DNA of 36,365 nt from Clostridiales bacterium (GCA_004556165.1 SFIR01000016.1:1-36365), one strand, 5' to 3'; counted from the stretch's first letter, positions 7,216 through 16,075 are shown. Made by a program: numbers and translations. Notes: generated from the sequence alone by a model not told the origin.

Positions 7216-9801
7216 TCAGTCCAGTATTCCGTCCTTATCGCCCAGTGTCTCCGGGGCGACCGCCTCAAGGCGTTTGAAATAATAGGTCATTATCTCCTCT
7301 ATTGCGCCTGCGGAGGATGAGCCCGAAAGCCCGTTCGGGATACAGACGCATATGGCTATCTCGGGAGCATCGTTGGGAGCAAAGGCAACGAACCAGCTCG
7401 TATTCTGAATATCTATCGTTACGTTTCCGACCTGCGCCGAGCCCGTTTTGCCCGAGATTCGCTCAAGATAACCCATCTCCGCAAATTCTTCCGAGAATGC
7501 GCTGGCAGCGGTACCGCCGTCCTCGGGGGAGACAACGCCTGCCATGCCCCTTCTGATAGCGTCCCAATATTCCTCGGGCGCCTCGATACGGTTCTTGACC
7601 GTGGGTTCAACCTTGAGGACGGTATTTCCGTCACAATCAATAACCCTTGAAACGATGTGGGCGTCATAGACCGTACCGCCGTTAGCGATGGCAGCGGCAT
7701 ACCTTACCGCCGCTACGGGCGTTACGAGCAGAATACTCTGCCCGATGCCGGTACGAATCGTATATGAGCTTTTCCACTGGAGCTCGTTGAGCAGGCTCGT
7801 TATCTCGTTGACCCAGCCCTTGGAACGGGTGATGCCGTCCGGAATTCCCAGCTCCTCGCTGAGTATCGTCCTGATGGCGGCGCCCTTGCCGACAAGGGAA
7901 CCATCCTGAAGCTGCATCAGCTTATCCGCACAGACCTCTATTGCGGCGCGGTCGCTTTCGACGCCGCGCTCATGCTGATAGCCCTCAAGCATGGTGCAGA
8001 GCTTATTGAATACGAGCAGGGGAATGCTCGTCTTCTGCTCGTTATGGAGCTTGGTATTATCGTAAAGCGCCGCCTGTCCGCCGATGATTCCGGCGGTCTC
8101 GCCCGTCAGCTCGATGCCCGTATAGCTGTCAAGCCCGAACCTGCTCGCCCAGTACTGCAATTTATCAATACCCAGCCTGTTCGCAATCTCGCAGAAATAG
8201 TAGTTGCAGGAGTTCTTCAGCGCCTCGATAACGGTCTGGTCCGCATGGCGATCGGGCCTTGTCGTCCAGCACTTAACGGGGTTGCTTAGGATGAGCTCGC
8301 CTGTTTCGGGGTCGCGAAGGTAGTATGGGGATTCATCGCTTATCGTTTCGCCGAGCGTCGTTGCGCCCTCGATGAGCCCTGCAAAGCCCGTACACATCTT
8401 GAATATCGAGCCGGGAGCGAGCTTCATTGAGATGGCCTTGTTCCTCGTCGGGGTCGTGAGAGAGGCATATTCATTCGTATAGAGGAATTCCGCCTGTTCG
8501 GGCGTCAGCCCCGAAATGAACCAGTTGGGATCGTATGAAGGATAAGATGCCATTGCGAGCACCTCGCCCGTATTGACATCCATCACGACTATTGCGCCCG
8601 TCTTTGCTGTCTGTATATCCGTGTACTCGGCATAGTCGCCGTCATAGACGCCGTCGCCGTCCGGATCTATCTTTGCCTGCTGCTTTTCGTTGATGCTGTT
8701 TATGACGTGTTCGAGCGCGGCCTCCGTTACGAGCTGGAGCTGAAGATCTATGGATAGGGTAACGTCATCGCCGTCCGTGGGCTCCGTCCTTCCGATGACC
8801 TCGATAACGGACATATTAGCATTGGTACGCAGCCTTATCTCGCCGTGATGCTCGGTGGAATTGCCCGTCAGATACTCCTCCATCGTCGCTTCGATGCCCG
8901 AAACTCCGACCATGCTGTCACGGGCATAGCCGAGATCGAGGTAGTATTCAAGGTTATCCTCGCTAAGGCTCTGGCAGTAGCCGAGGATATGCGCGGCGGT
9001 CGTGCCGTAGGGGTAGACCCTTACGGTGCTCTTTACCGTGCTTATGCCTTCAAGCTTGAGCATTTCAAGCTCCGCAACCGCTGCCATGCTTACATCATAC
9101 GCTATGGTGATAGGTTCATAGCTCTTATAATCGTTGAGCAGAACCTCCTGACGAATCGAGATAACCTTAACAGCCTCATCGAAGGTCAGGTCGGAGGGTA
9201 TGAACCATGATTTCCGAAGACTGAGATACGCTTCCTCCGCGCTTATCCATTCGCTCGTATCCTTTTCGCTGCCGTCGGAATTCTTCGGAATGACGAAGCC
9301 GCAGGCATTGCAGAAATTGCGGTAGCGAGAGATGCTCGCCTTTTCGCTCGAGGTGCCGAAATCATAGTATAACTCGCCCTGCTCGTTCTTTTTGATATAA
9401 CAGGTATCTATGGTTTCGCCTCCGTTGCGCTCGATGACCTCAATGGCGCTGATGAGCGATTCGGTATAGACCGCGCTGTCATAATTCGAGCGTTTATCTC
9501 CGTCTCGGAGGAATTCCACGTTGTAGCTCGTTTCGTCATACGCGAGCACAAGCCCGTTTCGGTCGTAGATACTGCCGCGCTTGCCGCGAAGAGTTATCGT
9601 ATTGACGGAGCTCTTCTGCGAATTCAGATAATAGCTTTCACCTTCAATAATTGTGAGCGCATACAGCTCCTTTATAAGAAGCCCGAACATGATGAGAAGC
9701 ACGAGCGCAAGTATCGCAAAACGAACCTGCTTTCCCGAAAGCTTCCCCTCCGAGCCCCTGTTCTTTTTAAGCGTAAACCGCTTTTTTCTCTTTCTTTCCA
9801 T
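7216..9801 (-). CDS. mrdA: Penicillin-binding protein 2 (MrdA), elongation transpeptidase
   Basis: Class B PBP that cross-links peptidoglycan during cell elongation with RodA and MreBCD. A basic N-terminus and one membrane helix (about residues 27-50) precede the dimerisation domain (RGSIYDRNGLVLAYDE, about 74). The transpeptidase motifs are SxxK in PGSIFKM (Ser465, Lys468), SCN (531-533) and KTG (785-787). At 861 residues it is longer than usual (about 600-720). Most of the excess lies between the SxN and KTG motifs, which are about 254 residues apart. A GAGG-type ribosome site precedes the start. mreD ends 3 bp upstream, so the genes form one operon. Confidence 0.95.
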   Translation of the reverse strand: MERKRKKRFTLKKNRGSEGKLSGKQVRFAILALVLLIMFGLLIKELYALTIIEGESYYLNSQKSSVNTITLRGKRGSIYDRNGLVLAYDETSYNVEFLRDGDKRSNYDSAVYTESLISAIEVIERNGGETIDTCYIKKNEQGELYYDFGTSSEKASISRYRNFCNACGFVIPKNSDGSEKDTSEWISAEEAYLSLRKSWFIPSDLTFDEAVKVISIRQEVLLNDYKSYEPITIAYDVSMAAVAELEMLKLEGISTVKSTVRVYPYGTTAAHILGYCQSLSEDNLEYYLDLGYARDSMVGVSGIEATMEEYLTGNSTEHHGEIRLRTNANMSVIEVIGRTEPTDGDDVTLSIDLQLQLVTEAALEHVINSINEKQQAKIDPDGDGVYDGDYAEYTDIQTAKTGAIVVMDVNTGEVLAMASYPSYDPNWFISGLTPEQAEFLYTNEYASLTTPTRNKAISMKLAPGSIFKMCTGFAGLIEGATTLGETISDESPYYLRDPETGELILSNPVKCWTTRPDRHADQTVIEALKNSCNYYFCEIANRLGIDKLQYWASRFGLDSYTGIELTGETAGIIGGQAALYDNTKLHNEQKTSIPLLVFNKLCTMLEGYQHERGVESDRAAIEVCADKLMQLQDGSLVGKGAAIRTILSEELGIPDGITRSKGWVNEITSLLNELQWKSSYTIRTGIGQSILLVTPVAAVRYAAAIANGGTVYDAHIVSRVIDCDGNTVLKVEPTVKNRIEAPEEYWDAIRRGMAGVVSPEDGGTAASAFSEEFAEMGYLERISGKTGSAQVGNVTIDIQNTSWFVAFAPNDAPEIAICVCIPNGLSGSSSAGAIEEIMTYYFKRLEAVAPETLGDKDGILD

Positions 9802-9804
9802 TCT

Positions 9805-10323
9805 CTAATCTTCCTCTTGCCGGAGCATATCCGCTCTTTCGACGGGCGTACCGCCCTTTCGCGCTATCAGATACAGCCCTGCGCACAGAAGCCCCGTCAG
9901 TATCGCGGACGGAAGCATATGCGTGCCGAGCAGCGCCGCATAGCCCGTGACCTGCCTGCCCATGAGCTTGCAGAATGCATAGACGATATTCTCTCTCAGA
10001 AAAACAAGTACAGCCGCTGTCACTCCGGGGATAACGGCATTATCGGCAAAATATTTACCCCTCAGGCAGCCTCCGGCAAGCGCGGTCAGCGCAAGCATTG
10101 CAGCCGTCCAGCCGACATACGGATTGGCAACGGCGTCTATGACAAGGCCGAGTATGAGCCCCGAAAGCGCCATCGGTACAATGCCGTAGGCAAGCGCAAG
10201 CGCCGCAAAGACTGCGGTCAGGCAGTCCGGCGCGTACTTGGTGATGCCGAGAAGATCAAAGACCCAGAAATCGAGGATGAGTGCGGCAATTATGAAAATT
10301 ATCGGTACCCATCGCTTTTTCAT
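9805..10323 (-). CDS. mreD: MreD, rod-shape membrane protein
   Basis: A hydrophobic protein of 172 residues with about five predicted membrane helices, beginning KKRWVPIIFIIAALILDF, as MreD proteins do. MreD is part of the elongasome that links cytoskeletal MreB to peptidoglycan synthesis. Its ATG overlaps the TGA stop of mreC by 4 bp (ATGA), which indicates translational coupling. The order mreC-mreD-mrdA supports the call more than the poorly conserved sequence does. mreB is not in this window. Confidence 0.88.
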   Translation of the reverse strand: MKKRWVPIIFIIAALILDFWVFDLLGITKYAPDCLTAVFAALALAYGIVPMALSGLILGLVIDAVANPYVGWTAAMLALTALAGGCLRGKYFADNAVIPGVTAAVLVFLRENIVYAFCKLMGRQVTGYAALLGTHMLPSAILTGLLCAGLYLIARKGGTPVERADMLRQEED

Positions 10324-11156
10324 TGCTCGGCTCCCTCGCCGAGGATGACGGCGACCTCCTCAAGATGCATGAAATCCACGGAGGGCGTTATAATCGCGCT
10401 CACCTCGCCGCCGATCATGACCTCCTTTACGGTCCCGACTATAAGCCCCTTGGGGTATATGCCGCCCATTCCGCTCGTCACCACGGTATCGCCGGGGGTG
10501 AGGTTGGTGCGGTCGGTCGGGAGATAGTAAAGCTCCATAACCGCCTCATCGCTGCTGCCGTCAAGGATACCCCTTGCCATGCAGTTATCGCGTGTGCGCT
10601 CGACGAGTATGGGTACGGTGGAGGAGGAATCTATAATGCTCGTGACCTTGCACCAGTCATAGCCCACCTCTGTGACCCTGCCTACAAGCCCATCCGAGCA
10701 TATCACCGCCATATCCACATCGACGCCCTTATTCGTGCCGGCATTAAGCGTCAGCGTTCTGAACCAGATACCGGTCGATTTTGCAATGACCCTCGCCGTG
10801 CAGAGCTCGTAATTTCCGATGCTCGAAGAATAATTGAGAAGCTCACTGAGCCTTTCGTTCTCAAGCCGCATCTCCTCAAATTCACTTCTCATCTGTTCGT
10901 ACAGCGCAAGCTCTCCTCTCAGCCTTTCATTCTCGCGGTCGGCATCGGTGGTATTAAAAAGGTTGCGGAAAAAGGACTCGATGGCATCGGATGCCTTCGC
11001 AGCCGCGCCCTCGATCGGAGTAACTATGCTCGCTATGCCGTTTTTGAGCCAATTTGAAACCGCGCTGCCGTTTGTCACGATAATCAGCACCGTCAGTAGA
11101 ATGACCGCAATCAGCGTAATGACGAGCGGTTTTTTGCTGCTTCCGCCTGACTTCAT
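10320..11156 (-). CDS. mreC: MreC, rod-shape-determining protein
   Basis: A 278-residue protein with a short cytoplasmic tail and one membrane helix (about residues 12-30). A coiled coil follows (about 65-105; ENERLRGELALYEQMRSEF), then the two-barrel MreC domain with typical segments VIAKSTGIWFRTLTLNAG and VICSDGLVGRV. It scaffolds PBP2 and MreD outside the membrane. The ATG at 11156 was chosen because GGGGGG lies 9 bp upstream; the in-frame ATG at 11189 has no ribosome site. It is the first gene of the mreC-mreD-mrdA-HAD operon. Confidence 0.93.
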   Translation of the reverse strand: MKSGGSSKKPLVITLIAVILLTVLIIVTNGSAVSNWLKNGIASIVTPIEGAAAKASDAIESFFRNLFNTTDADRENERLRGELALYEQMRSEFEEMRLENERLSELLNYSSSIGNYELCTARVIAKSTGIWFRTLTLNAGTNKGVDVDMAVICSDGLVGRVTEVGYDWCKVTSIIDSSSTVPILVERTRDNCMARGILDGSSDEAVMELYYLPTDRTNLTPGDTVVTSGMGGIYPKGLIVGTVKEVMIGGEVSAIITPSVDFMHLEEVAVILGEGAEQ

Positions 11157-11197
11157 AACAGCCGCCCCCCTTAATAGAAATTTAGCCATCGGAAATG

Positions 11198-11211
11198 GGT
11201 TCGATCGAACC
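11198..11211. promoter_or_regulatory. 14-bp perfect palindrome in the mreC leader
   Basis: GGTTCGATCGAACC lies about 7-20 bp downstream of the expected mreC transcription start and 42 bp before the start codon. A perfect palindrome at this point could be an operator. No regulator can be assigned. Confidence 0.35.
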
Positions 11212-11224
11212 TTCCACAGATAGC

Positions 11225-11253
11225 ATTATACCCGATTATTCCTTTGTTTTCAA
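11225..11253 (-). promoter_or_regulatory. Sigma-A promoter of the mreC operon
   Basis: On the minus strand TTGAAA (11248-11253) and a perfect TATAAT (11225-11230) are 17 bp apart, about 69 bp upstream of the mreC start. Confidence 0.8.
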
Positions 11254-11377
11254 GGTTGTTTTGCTTTCCCTGCAAACAGGCTTTGCTTTCTGAATATTAT
11301 TATTGAAATATTTATCCGCTTTTTCGAATCATGTGACAAATAATTCGTTCTTTTCCGTAAATTCCGCAAAATCAGTG

Positions 11378-11406
11378 TTGACAATAATATAGTATCGGTT
11401 TATAAT
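11378..11406 (+). promoter_or_regulatory. Sigma-A promoter of the GntR gene
   Basis: Perfect TTGACA (11378-11383) and TATAAT (11401-11406) with a 17-bp spacer, about 75 bp before the start codon. An imperfect inverted pair (TATCGGTTTA at 11393 and TAAACGATA near 11427) spans the -10 region and could be an autoregulatory operator, but this is weak. Confidence 0.8.
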
Positions 11407-11481
11407 AATATTGGTCGTATATGGTAAACGATATTAACCTAAATGTAATTCAATCCAAAATCAAAGAAAGAGAGAAAGATT

Positions 11482-12153
11482 ATGGAACTTAAAGACATCG
11501 CAGAAGAAATGCAGCAAAGATCAATGGCAGCAAGGGACTGGGTCTTCCAGGTGCTTCGCACCGCAATCATCCGCGGTGTTCTGCCCGGTGGTATGCCCCT
11601 CCGCCAGGATGAGATCTCCGCGCAGCTCAGCGTCAGCCACATTCCCGTCAGGGAAGCCTTCCGTCAGCTTGATGCGCAGGGTCTTGTACGCATCTACCCC
11701 AACAGGGGTGCCGTCGTCACCAAGCTCACCCGTGATGAGCTTGAGAACGCAATGGATACCCGTATCATCCTTGAGATGGGCGCTATCCGTGCAGCCATCC
11801 CCCTCATGACCGATAAGTACATCGAGAAGGCTGCCGGCATTCTCGAAGAGTGCGATGCGGAGACCGATGCAAATAAGCTTGAGGATCTCAACCTCGCATT
11901 CCATTTTGCGCTTTATGAAGCGACCGGCAATACCTTCCTGCTCCAGCTCATCGAGCAGCTGCATGCGAATGTTGACCGCTATGTCCGTCCCTATTATTCC
12001 GCGACCGAGGTCAGCAGCCAGACCCGCAGCGAGCATTATAAGCTTCTCGATGCCTGCCGCAGCGGAGACAGCGAATATGCTGCCGCCATCCTCCGCACCC
12101 ATCTTGAAAAGACCAAGGTTCTCTCCCTCAATTCCCCCCTCCTTCAGAACTGA
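11482..12153 (+). CDS. GntR-family regulator, FadR-type (FCD) C-terminal domain
   Basis: A transcription factor of 223 residues. The N-terminal winged helix is at about residues 16-80 (LRTAIIRGVLPGGMPLRQDEISAQLSVS in outline, then the recognition-helix region VREAFRQLDAQGLV). The FCD ligand domain follows, with the metal-binding pattern seen in the metal-type subfamily: Asp in DLNLAFHFALYEA, the His five residues later, a His in QLHANVDR and a His in RSEHYKLLDA. Such regulators usually control catabolism of organic acids or sugar acids and often act on a neighbour. Here no catabolic operon is adjacent: a terminator and a separately promoted MATE gene follow. The target and ligand are therefore unknown. 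The ribosome site is purine-rich but not canonical. Confidence 0.9.
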   Translation: MELKDIAEEMQQRSMAARDWVFQVLRTAIIRGVLPGGMPLRQDEISAQLSVSHIPVREAFRQLDAQGLVRIYPNRGAVVTKLTRDELENAMDTRIILEMGAIRAAIPLMTDKYIEKAAGILEECDAETDANKLEDLNLAFHFALYEATGNTFLLQLIEQLHANVDRYVRPYYSATEVSSQTRSEHYKLLDACRSGDSEYAAAILRTHLEKTKVLSLNSPLLQN

Positions 12154-12172
12154 GAATCGGAGAGAAACCGTC

Positions 12173-12203
12173 CTGCCGCCCGCCGGGCGGCAGTTTTGCT
12201 TTG
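12173..12203 (+). terminator. Intrinsic terminator after the GntR gene
   Basis: CTGCCGCCC (12173-12181), a 3-nt loop and GGGCGGCAG (12185-12193) form a perfect 9-bp GC-rich stem followed by TTTTGCTTTG. Confidence 0.85.
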
Positions 12204-12262
12204 TTTCAAAAATCCCGCTATGCGCTTTTGCCGATATATCCCCGTAAAATTGCGGAAAAAGC

Positions 12263-12291
12263 TTGAAATAGCAGTATGCGTATGCTAAAAT
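12263..12291 (+). promoter_or_regulatory. Promoter immediately before the MATE gene
   Basis: TTGAAA (12263-12268) and TAAAAT (12286-12291) with a 17-bp spacer. The expected transcription start (about 12298) is only a few bases before ATG 12301. This implies either a leaderless message or use of a later start. Confidence 0.65.
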
Positions 12292-12300
12292 ACCCCGGCT

Positions 12301-13704
12301 ATGGAAACTAAAGAACTTAAAAATACCCGACAGGGTCAGAACAAAATGGGCACTCAGCCCATAGGGAAGCTCCTTTTCGGAATGAGCATACCCCTTGTGA
12401 TTTCAATGCTCGTGCAGGCATTGTACAATGTTGTCGATAGCTATTTCGTTTCAAATATGGAGCTTATCGGCAATAAGGCGCTCAATGCTATCTCCCTTGC
12501 TTACCCGATACAGATGCTTATGGTGGCATTCTCCGTGGGTACGGGCGTGGGCATGAACGCATATATCTCTCGCTGCCTCGGCATGGGTGATCATGAAAAG
12601 GCGGATAGGGGAGCGGCAAACGGCATGCTGCTGCTGTTCGTGACAAGCCTTGTATTTACGGCGCTCGGGTTCTTTACCGAACCCTTTTTCAAGCTCTTTA
12701 CGGATGATCCCGAGATTCTCGAGCTCGGCACGAGCTACCTCCGCATCTGCATGATCTTCTGCCTCGGCATATTTATCCAGATCGGCGGCGAGAGGATATT
12801 GCAGGGCATGGGCAAGAATAACCTCTCCATGATAGCGCAGCTCGTCGGTGCGGTCACGAATATCGTGCTCGACCCAATGCTCATCTACGGCATAGGCTTC
12901 TTCCCCGAGCTCGGCATGCGCGGCGCAGCCGTTGCAACCGTTATCGGTCAGTGGCTCGGCATGGTGATAGCCTTGCTTCTCGTCATCTGCGGCAAGCATG
13001 AGGTGACTTTGAAGCTCAAAAACTTCCGTCCCGATAAAAAGACCGTTGCGGAGATATACCGTGTGGGTGCGCCGTCGATAATAATGCAGTCGATAGGTTC
13101 GGTCATGACCGTCGGCCTAAATGCAATATTCTCACGCATCCTTGCCGGCGAAACGGGCGTTTCGATAACGGGCGTATACTTCAAGATACAGTCCATAATC
13201 TTCATGCCTGTATTCGGCATGACCAATGCAGCAATGTCCATAATGGCATTCAACTACGGCGCAGCCAACCGCAGGCGGCTCATGAGGGCATTAAAGCTCA
13301 CCATCATTTCTGCGGTACTGATTATGCTCGCAGGTGTGCTTATATTCGAGCTCGCGCCCGAAAGGATTGTAGCCCTATTCGATAAGAACGGCTCGCTCAC
13401 AGAGCCCGGCGCACATGCTTTCAGGATAATCTGCCTGCATTTCCCAATCGCCGCAATCGGCATCAGCCTTTCGACCTTCTTCCAGAGCCTCGGCAGGGGC
13501 ATCCACAGCATGGTTATGTCCATCCTCCGTCAGCTCGGCGTTCTGCTGCCTTCCGCACTCATCCTTGCTCTCATCTTCCGCAGTGTCGATGCGGTCTGGT
13601 GGTGCTTTATTGTGGCGGAGTTCGCTTCCGTCGGCTACGGCAGTATCGTCTATAAAAAGCTTTGGAAAAATGAGCTTTCGCTCATCCCCGAGGGTGCGGA
13701 ATAG
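12301..13704 (+). CDS. MATE-family multidrug/Na+ antiporter
   Basis: A polytopic membrane exporter of 467 residues with about 12 helices in two homologous halves. The N-terminal half has the family segments PIGKLLFGMSIPLVISMLVQ (start of helix 1) and ALYNVVDSYFVSNM; the second half begins near VAEIYRVGAPSIIMQSIGSV. MATE proteins expel cationic drugs or metabolites in exchange for Na+ or H+; the substrate here is unknown. The promoter lies so close to ATG 12301 that there is no room for a ribosome site. The next in-frame ATG at 12346 has only a weak CAGGG site, yet related proteins commonly extend upstream of the MGT-PIGKL segment. I keep 12301 with moderate certainty for the start. Confidence 0.92.
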   Translation: METKELKNTRQGQNKMGTQPIGKLLFGMSIPLVISMLVQALYNVVDSYFVSNMELIGNKALNAISLAYPIQMLMVAFSVGTGVGMNAYISRCLGMGDHEKADRGAANGMLLLFVTSLVFTALGFFTEPFFKLFTDDPEILELGTSYLRICMIFCLGIFIQIGGERILQGMGKNNLSMIAQLVGAVTNIVLDPMLIYGIGFFPELGMRGAAVATVIGQWLGMVIALLLVICGKHEVTLKLKNFRPDKKTVAEIYRVGAPSIIMQSIGSVMTVGLNAIFSRILAGETGVSITGVYFKIQSIIFMPVFGMTNAAMSIMAFNYGAANRRRLMRALKLTIISAVLIMLAGVLIFELAPERIVALFDKNGSLTEPGAHAFRIICLHFPIAAIGISLSTFFQSLGRGIHSMVMSILRQLGVLLPSALILALIFRSVDAVWWCFIVAEFASVGYGSIVYKKLWKNELSLIPEGAE

Positions 13705-13761
13705 CATTTATCTGCCCACTTAACGGGAAGCCCATATCCTCGGAAATATCCGATAAATGCA

Positions 13762-13790
13762 AAGCCGCTTCATCCATCGAGCGGCTTTTT
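13762..13790 (+). terminator. Intrinsic terminator after the MATE gene
   Basis: AAGCCGCT (13762-13769) pairs with AGCGGCTT (13780-13787), followed by TTT and GCC. The stem is 8 bp with a 10-nt loop. Confidence 0.75.
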
Positions 13791-13886
13791 GCCGGGATTT
13801 ATGAAGCTCCGGTTTTTGATTTATTAAGGAAGTGCAAAATAATCCAAAATAAAAGTAAATTCTGCGGAATACTCGCCGCAGGCAAG

Positions 13887-13915
13887 TTGACAAGGGTACA
13901 AAATTACTTTATAAT
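13887..13915 (+). promoter_or_regulatory. Sigma-A promoter of greA-lysS
   Basis: Perfect TTGACA (13887-13892) and TATAAT (13910-13915), 17 bp apart, about 90 bp before greA. Confidence 0.85.
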
Positions 13916-13928
13916 AAACTGAAATCAT

Positions 13929-13979
13929 GCGCAGATACGTCCTGCGCGCGATTACCACGGTACACCCCTCTTTCGGGGT
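13929..13979 (+). other. Two small hairpins in the greA leader
   Basis: GCGCAG-7-CTGCGC (13929-13947) and ACCCC-6-GGGGT (13964-13979) occupy the about 80-nt leader between the promoter and the greA ribosome site. They may affect message stability or translation. No known riboswitch class is recognised. Confidence 0.3.
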
Positions 13980-14004
13980 ATCGTAAACTTTAAGGAGGCA
14001 TACC

Positions 14005-14484
14005 ATGTCTGAAACCGTACACCTCACTCCTGAGGGCTATAAGGCGTTAGAGGAGAAATTGGAGTATCTTAAAAACGTTCGCAGAGCTGAGATTACCGAT
14101 GAAATCGCCGTTGCGCGTTCCTTCGGCGACCTGAGCGAGAATGCGGAATACGATGCCGCAAAGGATGCTCAGGCGCATAACGAGCTTGAGATCGCGGAGC
14201 TGACCCTTACGCTCAAAAATGCTGTCATAATAGATGAGACCCATAACGATTCCAATACCGTCAGCATGGGCTCGCTCGTCAGGATCAGGTTCATTGACCT
14301 CGGCATGGAGGATGAATACAAGATAGTTGGTTCCGCTGAGGCGGATATGAATGCAAATCCCAAGCGTATCAGCAATGACTCCCCCGTCGGAGGAGGGCTT
14401 CTCGGCAAAAAGGTCGGCTCCGAGGTCGATATTACGGCTCCCGGCGGCGTGATGAAGATAAAGATTTTGGGGATCAATAATTAG
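14005..14484 (+). CDS. greA: Transcription elongation factor GreA
   Basis: GreA enters the RNA polymerase secondary channel and stimulates cleavage of backtracked RNA. The 159-residue length is typical. The N-terminal coiled coil carries the conserved tip ARSFGDLSENAEYDAAK with the acidic residues Asp42 and Glu45 that coordinate the catalytic Mg2+. The C-terminal FKBP-like domain has NDSPVGGGLLGKKVGSEVDI. TAAGGAGG lies 8 bp upstream of the ATG. lysS starts 9 bp after the stop, a greA-lysS pairing that is common in Bacillota. Confidence 0.97.
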   Translation: MSETVHLTPEGYKALEEKLEYLKNVRRAEITDEIAVARSFGDLSENAEYDAAKDAQAHNELEIAELTLTLKNAVIIDETHNDSNTVSMGSLVRIRFIDLGMEDEYKIVGSAEADMNANPKRISNDSPVGGGLLGKKVGSEVDITAPGGVMKIKILGINN

Positions 14485-14493
14485 AGGTAATTT

Positions 14494-15996
14494 ATGGAAG
14501 AATACATCAGCGAAAATATTACAAATTCTGCCCAAGAGATGAGCGAGCTGCTCAGAATCAGGCGCGAAAAGCTCAGCTCCATGTGCGAAGCAGGCAAGGA
14601 CCCGTATGCCGCGGTAAAGTTCGACCGCAGCGCGTACAGCACGGACGTCAAGGAGAATTATTCCGATTACGAGGAAAAGGAAGTTGCCTTAGCAGGCCGT
14701 ATGATGTCAAAGCGCATCATGGGCAAGGCAAGCTTTGCTTCCATCCGTGATGCAAAGGGCGATATCCAGATCTACGTCCGCCGTGACGACGTGGGCGAGG
14801 AGAGCTATGCTGATTTCAAGGCCTACGATATCGGCGATATCATCGGCATCAAAGGCAAGGTCTTCACCACCAAAACGGGCGAAATCTCCATCCATTGCAG
14901 CAGCATCGAAATGCTCAGCAAATCCCTTAGACCCCTTCCGGAGAAGTTCCACGGCCTGACCGACGTGGATACCCGTTACCGCCGGAGGTATCTTGACCTC
15001 ATCATGAATCCCGATGTCAGGGAGACCTTTATCAAGCGCAGCTGGATTACTGCGGAGATAAGGAATTACCTGAATTCACAGGGCTTTATCGAGGTCGAAA
15101 CCCCCATCCTCGGCACGGTTGCGAGCGGTGCGAATGCCCGTCCGTTCATCAGTCACTATAACGCGCTCGATATGGACGTCTATATGCGCATCGCCACGGA
15201 GCTTCCGCTCAAGATGTGCATCGTCGGCGGGCTTGAAAAGGTTTATGAGATTGGTCACCAGTTCCGCAATGAAGGCATGGACGCGACCCATAACCCCGAG
15301 TATACCAGTCTTGAGCTTTACCAGGCATATACCGATTATCACGGAATGATGGAGCTCGCCGAAAACCTGCTCTCACACTGCGCAATGAAGGTTCTCGGCA
15401 CTACAAAGCTCAGCTTCCGCGGGCTCGACATCGACCTCACTCCGCCGTTCCGCCGCCAGAGCATGAACGATGCTGTTTTGGAGCATACGGGCGTTGATTT
15501 CTACGCCTGCCGCGACGGTGCGGAAGCCATCGAGAAGGCAAAGTCGCTCGGTCTTGAAATTGAGGATAAGACCGCTTCCATCGGCAAGGTGCTGTTTAAG
15601 GCATTCGATGAATTCGTCGAGGATAAGCTCATTCAGCCCACTTTCATCACCGACTATCCCGTTGAGGTTTCTCCGCTCACCAAGCGAAAGAAGGATAATC
15701 CCGGTCTTGTCGAGAGGTTCGAGCTTTTCATCGGCGGCGCGGAATACTGCAACGCATTCAGCGAGCTTAACGACCCTATCGACCAGCGTTCGAGGTTCGA
15801 GCAGCAGGCGCAGGAGAAGGCAAAGGGCGATGATGAGGCAATGCCCATAGACGAGAACTTTATCGCAGCTCTCGAATACGGCATGCCCCCGACCGGCGGC
15901 ATCGGCTTCGGTATCGACCGAATAATGATGCTCCTCACCGATTCCCCGACCATCAGGGACGTGCTTCTGTTCCCCACAATGAAGCCGGTTGACTGA
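14494..15996 (+). CDS. lysS: Lysyl-tRNA synthetase, class II
   Basis: Charges tRNA-Lys with lysine in the cytoplasm. The protein has 500 residues, as usual. An N-terminal OB-fold anticodon-binding domain (about 65-150) is followed by the class II catalytic core: motif 1 around SQGFIEVETPIL, motif 2 GHQFRNEGMDATHNPEYTSLE (in part) and motif 3 GIGFGIDRIMMLL near the end. It ends FPTMKPVD. The start has an AGAGG site 6 bp before the ATG. It is co-transcribed with greA. A partial copy of its 3' end lies exactly 800 bp downstream. Confidence 0.97.
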   Translation: MEEYISENITNSAQEMSELLRIRREKLSSMCEAGKDPYAAVKFDRSAYSTDVKENYSDYEEKEVALAGRMMSKRIMGKASFASIRDAKGDIQIYVRRDDVGEESYADFKAYDIGDIIGIKGKVFTTKTGEISIHCSSIEMLSKSLRPLPEKFHGLTDVDTRYRRRYLDLIMNPDVRETFIKRSWITAEIRNYLNSQGFIEVETPILGTVASGANARPFISHYNALDMDVYMRIATELPLKMCIVGGLEKVYEIGHQFRNEGMDATHNPEYTSLELYQAYTDYHGMMELAENLLSHCAMKVLGTTKLSFRGLDIDLTPPFRRQSMNDAVLEHTGVDFYACRDGAEAIEKAKSLGLEIEDKTASIGKVLFKAFDEFVEDKLIQPTFITDYPVEVSPLTKRKKDNPGLVERFELFIGGAEYCNAFSELNDPIDQRSRFEQQAQEKAKGDDEAMPIDENFIAALEYGMPPTGGIGFGIDRIMMLLTDSPTIRDVLLFPTMKPVD

Positions 15997-16010
15997 TAAC
16001 TGATGATAAC
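15971..16010 (+). repeat. lysS 3'-end direct repeat, copy 1
   Basis: The last 26 bases of lysS plus 14 bases beyond match 16771-16810 at 32 of 40 positions with no gaps. TCCCCACAATGAAGCC (15971-15986) and CTGATAA (15993-15999) are exact. The offset is exactly 800 bp. Confidence 0.75.
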
Positions 16011-16046
16011 CCAAGATACCTGCCGATATTTTGGGTTATCTTTATA
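16005..16046 (+). terminator. Probable terminator of greA-lysS
   Basis: GATAACCCAA (16005-16014) and TTGGGTTATC (16031-16040) form a perfect 10-bp stem with a 16-nt loop, followed by TTTATACCTT. The T tract is short. Confidence 0.65.
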
Positions 16047-16075
16047 CCTTAACCCGGAGTTTTAGCCAATTCTTG

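Noticed and set aside
13921..14004. Riboswitch in the greA leader
   Set aside because: Only two short hairpins and no conserved aptamer pattern that I recognise.
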